A DNA stretch of 6,727 bases from Clostridia bacterium (lineage in GTDB: Bacteria; Bacillota; Clostridia; Christensenellales; Borkfalkiaceae), in the NCBI GenBank assembly GCA_029063275.1, contig JAIDOO010000350.1, positions 1 to 6,727 of the forward strand, given 5' to 3'. Positions 1 to 4,882 of this stretch are shown here, piece by piece. Position 1 is the first letter of the stretch; each line of letters starts with the position of its first letter. The notes beneath the pieces are model-generated. The model was given only the letters and a program-made list of their open reading frames with translations, searched no databases and was not told where the DNA came from. The position numbers and the translations under genes are program-made.

Positions 1-34
1 ATATTAAACTTTATATAGTATACCGAAATAAATT

Positions 35-63
35 AAAAAGGAAGGCAAGAGCCTTCCTTTTTT
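35..63. terminator. Bidirectional intrinsic terminator
   Basis: A perfect 12-bp stem pairs 35-46 with 51-62 around the loop AAGA, with core AAGGAAGGC/GCCTTCCTT. The right arm runs into six T (58-63). The left arm begins with five A, so the minus-strand reading also ends in a U tract. It lies 64 nt past the stop of the leftward regulator at 127-333. It can end that transcript as well as any rightward transcript entering from outside the window. Confidence 0.88.
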
Positions 64-126
64 GCGGTAAAAACCGCGTAAAAAAATCCGCGCAGGGGGA
101 ATAGGGGAGTTACGCGACGCAAGTTT

Positions 127-333
127 TCAGATATTTACGTTTTCAAAAAATTCGTTAAAGGTTACGTCAAAAGCTTTGACAAGAGCAATTATGTAACTCG
201 CCTTGGGCTCGTTTACAGAACGCTCCCAATAATCGATTGCCTTCTGGCTGACGCCTACAAGCTTTCCCAGCTGCATTTGGGTAAGACCCTTTTCCAACCG
301 CAATTCTTTGATTTTTTCACCTATTTTAAACAT
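127..333 (-). CDS. XRE-family helix-turn-helix transcriptional regulator, 68 aa
   Basis: This is a single-domain DNA-binding repressor of the Cro/C1 (XRE) type. Residues 3-62 form the whole HTH_3 fold: IGEKIKELRLEKGLTQMQLG gives helices 1-2, and VGVSQKAIDYWERS gives the turn and recognition helix (about 27-40). EPKASYIIALVKAFDVTFNEFF (about 42-63) is the typical closing segment. There is no sensor or dimerisation domain, so it probably acts as a small autoregulated switch. No Shine-Dalgarno sequence precedes the ATG (complement of 331-333). A possible -10 (TAAAAT on the minus strand, 345 to 340) would start RNA almost at the ATG, suggesting a leaderless message. Two AGAAG-N4-CTTCT palindromes upstream (345-358 and 374-387) are its likely operators. 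It is divergent from the lipoprotein at 492. The family call is firm; the target genes are inferred. Confidence 0.93.
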   Translation of the reverse strand: MFKIGEKIKELRLEKGLTQMQLGKLVGVSQKAIDYWERSVNEPKASYIIALVKAFDVTFNEFFENVNI

Positions 334-344
334 ACGGTTATTTT

Positions 345-358
345 AGAAGAAAACTTCT
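345..358. promoter_or_regulatory. Operator-like palindrome O1 (AGAAG-AAAA-CTTCT)
   Basis: This inverted repeat has 5-bp arms. With one mismatch skipped it extends by three more pairs on each side (TTT at 341-343 against AAA at 360-362). It lies 12 nt upstream of the XRE gene start and touches its possible -10. The second copy is centred 29 bp away. It is probably the autoregulatory site of the XRE protein. The repeat is seen in the sequence; the binding is inferred. Confidence 0.62.
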
Positions 359-366
359 GAAATAAA

Positions 367-395
367 TTGACAAAGAAGAAATCTTCTTATATAAT
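367..395 (+). promoter_or_regulatory. Perfect consensus sigma-A promoter P1 with operator in the spacer
   Basis: TTGACA (367-372), a 17-nt spacer and TATAAT (390-395) match the housekeeping promoter consensus at all twelve positions with optimal spacing. Transcription would start near 402 and run toward the lipoprotein gene at 492. A palindrome fills the spacer almost exactly, so a bound repressor would block RNA polymerase. Such a strong promoter suggests high output when derepressed. Confidence 0.85.
373..388. promoter_or_regulatory. Operator-like palindrome O2 (AAGAAG-AAAT-CTTCTT)
   Basis: The inverted repeat has 6-bp arms and the same AGAAG-N4-CTTCT core as the copy at 345-358. It occupies 16 of the 17 spacer bases between the -35 and -10 of P1. 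The adjacent XRE-type regulator is the obvious candidate ligand. The position and repeat are visible; the binding is inferred. Confidence 0.68.
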
Positions 396-432
396 AATAT
401 CGGATTTTGCGGAGGGGGGTTGAAAAATTTGC

Positions 433-461
433 TTGACACCCGACGGAAATTCAAATAAAAT
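433..461 (+). promoter_or_regulatory. Second sigma-A promoter P2 for the lipoprotein gene
   Basis: TTGACA (433-438), 17 nt, then TAAAAT (456-461) gives 11 of 12 consensus matches. The predicted start near 468 leaves a leader of about 24 nt that contains the AAGGAG ribosome binding site at 478-483. No AGAAG-N4-CTTCT palindrome lies in this promoter, so it may give a basal level independent of P1. Confidence 0.7.
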
Positions 462-491
462 TAACTCAAAAAAGAACAAGGAGTAAAGAAT

Positions 492-1349
492 ATGAAGAAA
501 GGAATTATAGGATTAACCTGCGCTTTGACGGCGGCAACCTGCTTTTTGTTTGCATGCAACACGGCGCCCGATATTTCAAAAGTAAAGTGGTCTGATGCGG
601 GAATTACCGCCGAAACGCTTACTCTGCCCGAATTGGAGCTTGACGAAGTGAAAAACTCTTCCTCTGACGGTACAGGTATTACTGTGGTGTGGAACGGCGC
701 AACCGAAGAGGAATATGACGCGCTTGTAACGGAATGTTACACTAAAATCCCCGCGAACAAATCGTTATTTGACGAGAGCGCCGAGATTGGCGAATTGAAG
801 TCCGAAAATTATAACTACAATACGTTTATAGCAACATACACCGTTTCGGACGCCCAGTATACCTGCTCGGTCGTTTACTACAAAACAGACTTTGCGGAAT
901 ATAAGGCAGACCAGCTTATTTTGGAAATCGGAAAGGCTAATGTAAACAGTCTTGTCGTAGAGTACTGGGACGGCATAATAAACGAAAACAAAACCTGGTT
1001 TACCGCCGACGAGCTTGCGATTTTAGGCTGGGAAGGCGTAGCCGCGCCTGACGGCGATATTATGGGTAAAATATCCGACGTGGGCGGCGACGGCTTACAG
1101 ATTGCGATTGAAAACACGACCAAAACTGAGTTCGATAACTTTGTTAAATTGCTTTACGACGAACATATAAAGGACCGCGGCGAGGGAGCCGAGTTCGAAG
1201 ATAAGGAATATAACCACGAATATTTTTACAGGGTTGACAGCAGTCCGGCAATGGTCAGGTTTATGTTGGATTACAAAGTGAATGATAATAACATTTTTCT
1301 ATTTGTGGTTTACAGAAACTCGCATATAGTTATTCAGGCTTCTGTCTAA
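492..1349 (+). CDS. Putative lipoprotein with internally duplicated domain, 285 aa
   Basis: The function is unknown. Residues 1-21 are a type II signal peptide (MKKG start, hydrophobic core) and the lipobox LFAC places the lipidated cysteine at 22. The mature protein should therefore be anchored on the outer face of the membrane. The rest is acidic and rich in aromatic, beta-prone residues. Two stretches look like copies of one domain. Residues 60-79 and 199-218 align without gaps with shared G-x-G, T, E-(Y/F)-D and V positions, and each is followed by a YN-containing beta-rich stretch. The copies run roughly 33-147 and 169-283. The layout recalls small repeated domains of uncharacterised Clostridia lipoproteins (possibly DUF6591-like, from memory). 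AAGGAG at 478-483, 8 nt before the ATG, supports the start. Two promoters and a likely repressed operator precede it, and a terminator follows its stop. Confidence 0.85.
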   Translation: MKKGIIGLTCALTAATCFLFACNTAPDISKVKWSDAGITAETLTLPELELDEVKNSSSDGTGITVVWNGATEEEYDALVTECYTKIPANKSLFDESAEIGELKSENYNYNTFIATYTVSDAQYTCSVVYYKTDFAEYKADQLILEIGKANVNSLVVEYWDGIINENKTWFTADELAILGWEGVAAPDGDIMGKISDVGGDGLQIAIENTTKTEFDNFVKLLYDEHIKDRGEGAEFEDKEYNHEYFYRVDSSPAMVRFMLDYKVNDNNIFLFVVYRNSHIVIQASV

Positions 1350-1366
1350 TAATATAAAATTTTTAC

Positions 1367-1399
1367 AAAGGCTTCTTGACGGAAGCCTTTTATTTTTTT
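1367..1399 (+). terminator. Intrinsic terminator after the lipoprotein gene
   Basis: A 9-bp stem pairs AAAGGCTTC (1367-1375) with GAAGCCTTT (1382-1390) around the loop TTGACG. A T-rich tail (T, A, then seven T) runs to 1399. The ribosome binding site of the next gene starts at the very next base, so the element may also act as a gate on readthrough into that gene. Confidence 0.85.
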
Positions 1400-1410
1400 A
1401 AGGAGAATTT

Positions 1411-1683
1411 ATGGAAGAAAAATTCAAAAACTGGCTTATACAAGAGAGTTACAGAGAGTTTTCGCAAAAGCGCAACCCTAGTACGGTGTACGACTACTGT
1501 AAAAGAGTGAGTATGGTAATAGAAAATGAAAAGCTCGGCTCGTGGGAAAAGCTTGCGGACAATATCGGCTATTACGTAAAGATTTACGGACCGGACGGGG
1601 CAAAGGAAAAGGAAGGGGAAAAGTCGCACCGCTCGGTAATAAATGCCTTGCGCGCGTTTGAAAGATTTTTAAAAACGGTATAA
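1411..1683 (+). CDS. Small protein resembling a solo integrase N-terminal (SAM-like) domain, 90 aa
   Basis: I do not recognise a named family with certainty. The protein is predicted mostly helical. Segments include FKNWLIQESYREFSQK (5-20), PSTVYDYCKRVSMVIE (23-38), WEKLADNIGYYVKIYG (45-60) and HRSVINALRAFERFLK (73-88). The pattern of a WL opening, a PSTVYDY helix and a closing NALRAFERFL helix recalls the core-binding domain of tyrosine recombinases. No catalytic domain (R-H-R-Y) follows, and the gene ends at TAA 1681-1683. AAGGAG at 1400-1405, 5 nt before the ATG, is a good ribosome binding site and makes the gene credible. I see no convincing promoter of its own, so expression may depend on readthrough of the terminator at 1367-1399. 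It could be a DNA-binding accessory protein or a decayed recombinase, but the clean ends and SD argue for a maintained small gene. Confidence 0.72.
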   Translation: MEEKFKNWLIQESYREFSQKRNPSTVYDYCKRVSMVIENEKLGSWEKLADNIGYYVKIYGPDGAKEKEGEKSHRSVINALRAFERFLKTV

Positions 1684-1718
1684 AATTGTGTGTTTTTGGT
1701 AAAATTTTCTAATCGTAC

Positions 1719-1747
1719 TGTACAAAATAAAAAAAACGTGGTACAAT
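1719..1747 (+). promoter_or_regulatory. Possible promoter of the dehydrogenase gene
   Basis: TGTACA (1719-1724), a 17-nt spacer and TACAAT (1742-1747) resemble a sigma-A promoter (4/6 and 5/6). The start would be near 1754, leaving a short leader that holds GGAG at 1768-1771. Surrounding GTACAA/GCACAA repeats may be regulatory. Confidence 0.45.
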
Positions 1748-1781
1748 AATTGCACAATAAAAATTTTGGAGATTTATTTTT

Positions 1782-2582
1782 ATGGAAATGAAGGATTTCA
1801 GACTTGACGGAAAAATCGCTCTCGTTACAGGCGCGTCGTACGGAATCGGGTTTGCAATTGCAAGCGGTTTTGCAAAAGCGGGCGCGACTATCGTTTTCAA
1901 CGATATCAATAAAGAGCTTGTAGACAAGGGAATTGCCGCTTATATGGAAGCCGGTATCAAGGCGCACGGCTATGTCTGCGACGTTACCGATGAGGACGCG
2001 GTAAACGCAATGGTTCAGAAAATAGAAAAGGAAGTAGGGGTTATAGATATTCTCGTAAACAACGCGGGCATAATCAAGCGTATCCCTATGACCGAAATGA
2101 CTGCGGCGCAGTTCAGACAGGTTATCGATATCGACCTGAACGGACCCTTTATCGTATCCAAGGCGGTTATCCCCTCGATGATTAAAAAGGGACACGGCAA
2201 AATTATCAATATCTGTTCGATGATGTCGGAGCTCGGCAGAGAAACCGTTTCGGCTTACGCTGCGGCTAAGGGCGGTCTTAAAATGCTTACGAGAAATATC
2301 TGCTCGGAATACGGCGAGTACAATATCCAGTGCAACGGCATAGGTCCCGGTTATATCGCAACTCCCCAGACCGCGCCTTTGAGGGAAAGACAGCCCGACG
2401 GCAGCCGCCACCCCTTCGATTCGTTTATTATTGCAAAGACGCCTGCGGGCAGATGGCTTGAAGCGGAAGAGCTTGCGGGACCTGCGGTGTTCCTTGCTTC
2501 CGACGCGTCCAACGCGGTAAACGGTCATATACTCTACGTTGACGGCGGTATCCTCGCGTATATAGGCAAACAGCCCAAATAA
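1782..2582 (+). CDS. idnO: Gluconate 5-dehydrogenase-type short-chain dehydrogenase/reductase
   Basis: This is a classical SDR, likely interconverting D-gluconate and 5-ketogluconate with NAD(P)(H) in the cytosol. The cofactor loop TGASYGIG is at 16-23 and NNAG at 93-96. The catalytic tetrad is Asn120, Ser146, Tyr159 and Lys163 (Y-x3-K), and all are present. The C-terminal NGHILYVDGGILAYIGKQP (247-265) and the RQPDGSRHPFDSFIIAKTP substrate-loop region (203-221) closely match, from memory, the characterised Streptococcus suis Ga5DH. Its length (266 aa) is normal. Asp41 at the end of strand 2 would usually favour NAD, yet the S. suis enzyme was crystallised with NADP, so cofactor choice is open. 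The ATG at 1782 follows GGAG (1768-1771) by 10 nt; a second ATG at 1788 is possible. No other gluconate or ketogluconate gene is beside it, so the substrate is by homology only. Related 2-deoxygluconate or ketoreductase activity cannot be excluded. Confidence 0.93.
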   Translation: MEMKDFRLDGKIALVTGASYGIGFAIASGFAKAGATIVFNDINKELVDKGIAAYMEAGIKAHGYVCDVTDEDAVNAMVQKIEKEVGVIDILVNNAGIIKRIPMTEMTAAQFRQVIDIDLNGPFIVSKAVIPSMIKKGHGKIINICSMMSELGRETVSAYAAAKGGLKMLTRNICSEYGEYNIQCNGIGPGYIATPQTAPLRERQPDGSRHPFDSFIIAKTPAGRWLEAEELAGPAVFLASDASNAVNGHILYVDGGILAYIGKQPK

Positions 2583-2660
2583 CAAGCCTTAGGCTTGGCG
2601 GCGTATCTTAATTACGTTGCCGGTTGAATTGACGAAACACTAATCAAACTTGAATTTTAC

Positions 2661-2693
2661 AAGCCGCCCGAACCAAATGGTTCGGGCGGCTTT
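2661..2693. terminator. Bidirectional terminator between convergent genes
   Basis: A perfect 14-bp GC-rich stem pairs 2661-2674 with 2679-2692 around the loop AAAT. The plus-strand tail is TTTATGTTT. On the minus strand the tail is weaker (GTAAAATT). It sits between the dehydrogenase (stop at 2582) and the leftward Amidase_6 gene (stop at 2757), so it likely ends both transcripts. Confidence 0.85.
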
Positions 2694-2756
2694 ATGTTTG
2701 ACTTGCGATTGACTGTTATGATGAAGCAAGAATACGCGATTGAACGGAGCGTTCGC

Positions 2757-3242
2757 CTAAAGCTTTCTGACGCCGAGGATATGTATGCCGCGCGCCTGCG
2801 CAAACGAGTAAGATGAAAGGGGTTTGTCGTACGCGTCGTAGGAGTGCGCGGCAATGTATATGCGCCCGTTTTCGTTTCTTACCACCACGGGCGAGTGGTA
2901 AAAATCCCCCGTCGCCCTGCCGAGCTGTACAATGTCGCCGACTTCCAGCTTGTCGAGCGGAACAACCTCGGCAAAGGGTCCCGCGCCCTCGTTGCCTACT
3001 AAAAAGTTGTACAAAAATTCGACGCCCGTCCACGACGGTGTTCTGTCGTTCACGGAGAGGTAGTACCAGCCGAATGTCGGTGTAAAATTCATAACCCCAG
3101 CTCCTGCGTAAATGCACTGCGAGGCAAAGTTGGTGCAGTCGCCGCCGATATTCGAAAAATCGTAAAAGGCGGGATTGCGCCCGAACGCCCATTTTTTGGC
3201 GTATTCGCCTGCGGCTTGTCTGTTATACTCGATAATTTCCAT
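2757..3242 (-). CDS. Amidase_6-type (papain-fold) putative amidase, 161 aa
   Basis: This is a whole-domain match to the putative amidase family PF12671, whose members are thought to use a Cys-His pair to cut amide bonds, probably in cell wall peptides. Visible hallmarks are YNRQAAGEYAKKWAFGRNP (6-24), GGDCTNFASQC (33-43) with the likely nucleophile Cys36, a W-Y-Y and SW pair (59-61, 70-71), GDIVQL (102-107), YHS with His116, and AAHSYD with His133 followed by the KPLSSY segment. The protein starts only about five residues before the domain. I see no signal peptide, membrane segment or cell-wall binding repeat, which is unusual for a wall enzyme. The frame stays open upstream to a stop at 3372-3374, but contains no ATG, GTG or TTG. 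The ribosome binding site is poor (AGGG about 14 nt before the ATG). It is divergent from uraA and convergent with the dehydrogenase. Family confidence is high; substrate and location are unknown. Confidence 0.88.
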   Translation of the reverse strand: MEIIEYNRQAAGEYAKKWAFGRNPAFYDFSNIGGDCTNFASQCIYAGAGVMNFTPTFGWYYLSVNDRTPSWTGVEFLYNFLVGNEGAGPFAEVVPLDKLEVGDIVQLGRATGDFYHSPVVVRNENGRIYIAAHSYDAYDKPLSSYSFAQARGIHILGVRKL

Positions 3243-3300
3243 AAAATTATAATATTCCCTGCGCTTTAAAAAAGTGCCTGAAAGTTTTACCGCCGATTTA

Positions 3301-3329
3301 TTGCAAATTCCGCCGAGTTGTGGTATAGT
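3301..3329 (+). promoter_or_regulatory. Promoter of the uraA-upp operon
   Basis: TTGCAA (3301-3306), a 17-nt spacer and TATAGT (3324-3329) preceded by TGG give an extended -10 promoter. The start would be near 3336. The first transcribed bases can then form a small hairpin (GCGG 3337-3340 with CCGC 3346-3349), followed by GAGGA at 3364-3368. I see no clear PyrR-binding loop or antiterminator/terminator pair in this roughly 40-nt leader. Confidence 0.65.
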
Positions 3330-3376
3330 GGAAAAGGCGGCAAAACCGCTTAAAAATACAAAAGAGGAATTTTACA

Positions 3377-4882
3377 ATGAAGATGATTTACGGCGTAAAA
3401 GACAGACCCAAGATAGGACGGCTGATTTTGTTCTCACTGCAACAGCTTCTCGCTATTCTTGCGGCAACAATTGCGGTGCCCATAATAGTCGGCAACGGAA
3501 TGTCTATCTCGGCGGCGCTTTTCGGCGCGGGCGTGGGCACGGTGGTTTACCTGTTGTTCACTAAGTTCAAAAGCCCCGTTTTCCTTGGCAGTTCGTTCGC
3601 CTTTTTAGGCTCTATGGCGGCGGCGTTCGCAGGCGCAACAACTCTTGCGCTCGGCTATCTCGGACTTATAATCGGCGCCGTTTTGGCGGGACTTGTATAT
3701 GTAATTATCGCCGTAATCGTTAAATTTGCGGGCGTAAAGTGGATTGACAAAATTATGCCTGCGGTAGTTATAGGACCCACGGTTGCGATAATCGGACTTT
3801 CGCTCGCGGGCAATGCGATAAGCGATTTAATGACCGGTAACGTAACCGAAATTTATACGGACTGGGGCTTCAAGCTGGACGAGCTTGGCAACAGAGTTTT
3901 CGAAAACGGCGTTCCCGTTATGGAATTGCAGGAGTTTTCAAAAATGGTCTGCTCGCCCTACGTCGCTCTTGTGTGCGGACTTGTAACGCTTACTGTAACC
4001 ATCGTTTGCTCAGTGTACGGCAAAAAGCTTATGAAAATGATACCTTTTATTTTGGGAATCGTTTCGGGCTACGTCGTTGCGGCGGCTTTCACGGGTATAG
4101 GCTATCTGGCTCACTGCGACGCGCTTAAAGTAATTAACTTCGAGCTGTTCAAAGAAATGCAGTGGTATCCCGACTTCGCGTTTATTTCGGCAATCGGCGA
4201 TATGGGCGACCCCTCTAAAATAGGCACCTATATCGGGTCGATTGCAGTGGCGTATATTCCCGTTGCGTTCGTCGTTTTTGCGGAGCACATTGCAGACCAT
4301 AAAAATATATCTTCCATTATAGAAACAGACCTTTTGAAAGACCCCGGACTTACCCGCACCCTTTTGGGCGACGGTATCGGCTCTATGGCGGGCGCGGTAT
4401 TCGGCGGCTGTCCCAATACCACCTACGGCGAGTCGGTCGGCTGTGTTGCGATTTCGGGCAACGCTTCGGTTATTACCATTATCGTTACGGCGGGACTTGC
4501 AATCGTGTTCTCGTTTATAGCGCCCTTTATTACTTTCCTTGCAACAATTCCCTCCTGCGTAATGGGCGGCGTGTGCATTGCTCTGTACGGCTTTATCGCC
4601 GTATCGGGACTTAAAATGATTCAGGGTGTAGATCTGAACGACAACAAAAACCTGTTCGTCGTTTCGGTTATCCTTATTGCGGGCGTAGGCGGAATGGTGC
4701 TTACCTTCGGCGAAGTTACTATAACCGCAGTTGCCTGCTCGCTGATACTCGGTATTCTTGTCAACGTGCTTGTAAACATCAAGCGCAAAAAGAAGAGCGA
4801 CGGCGAACAGATAACTATCGAAGAGGTGCAAAAATCCGAAACCGCACAAACCAAAGAGGAGAACGACAATGAAAAATTATAA
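3377..4882 (+). CDS. uraA: Uracil permease (NCS2 family)
   Basis: This is an integral membrane nucleobase:cation symporter that probably imports uracil with protons. The 501 residues are mostly hydrophobic helices, consistent with the 14-segment NCS2 fold. FSLQQLLAILAATIAVP (19-35) is the TM1 signature, FLGSSFAFLG (69-78) the TM3 half-helix region, and CPNTTYGESVG (345-355) the TM10 signature of the UraA branch. Glu303 (FAEHIADH) and Glu352 (TYGES) are 49 residues apart, the same spacing as the substrate-binding Glu241 and Glu290 of E. coli UraA. It is longer than the roughly 430-aa E. coli protein, partly through a hydrophilic loop at about 150-190 and a charged cytoplasmic tail (469-501). 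GAGGA 8 nt before the ATG sets the start. The downstream upp gene overlaps by 14 nt, which supports uracil as substrate over xanthine or purines. Confidence 0.95.
   Translation: MKMIYGVKDRPKIGRLILFSLQQLLAILAATIAVPIIVGNGMSISAALFGAGVGTVVYLLFTKFKSPVFLGSSFAFLGSMAAAFAGATTLALGYLGLIIGAVLAGLVYVIIAVIVKFAGVKWIDKIMPAVVIGPTVAIIGLSLAGNAISDLMTGNVTEIYTDWGFKLDELGNRVFENGVPVMELQEFSKMVCSPYVALVCGLVTLTVTIVCSVYGKKLMKMIPFILGIVSGYVVAAAFTGIGYLAHCDALKVINFELFKEMQWYPDFAFISAIGDMGDPSKIGTYIGSIAVAYIPVAFVVFAEHIADHKNISSIIETDLLKDPGLTRTLLGDGIGSMAGAVFGGCPNTTYGESVGCVAISGNASVITIIVTAGLAIVFSFIAPFITFLATIPSCVMGGVCIALYGFIAVSGLKMIQGVDLNDNKNLFVVSVILIAGVGGMVLTFGEVTITAVACSLILGILVNVLVNIKRKKKSDGEQITIEEVQKSETAQTKEENDNEKL

Noticed and set aside
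64..92. GCGGTAAAAACCGC and nearby CGCG repeats as a regulatory RNA or attachment site
   Set aside because: The hairpin has only 5-bp arms and lies between the XRE stop and its terminator. There is no partner copy or conserved fold.
1303..1330. TATAGT with weak -35 as promoter for the 90-aa gene
   Set aside because: The -35 has at most three consensus bases, and it lies inside the lipoprotein coding end before a strong terminator.
1584..2585. Long minus-strand open frame (333 codons) opposite the dehydrogenase
   Set aside because: It lies antisense to an SDR with all catalytic motifs, has arginine/phenylalanine-rich low-complexity content, and no family signature. It is a shadow of the codon pattern.
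2716..3192. Second minus-strand frame overlapping the Amidase_6 gene
   Set aside because: It is arginine-rich and without motifs, while the other frame carries the complete GGDCTNF/His signature.
3246..3251. Minus-strand TATAAT as promoter of the amidase gene
   Set aside because: It ends only 3 nt before the ATG, so RNA would begin inside the gene, and there is no -35 at proper spacing.
3274..3564. Plus-strand 96-codon frame across the uraA start
   Set aside because: It overlaps the uraA promoter and ribosome binding site, and its protein has no recognisable content.
4010..4849. Minus-strand open frame (279 codons) opposite uraA
   Set aside because: It is antisense to a clear permease and lacks recognisable motifs; its hydrophilic composition mirrors the hydrophobic codons on the other strand.
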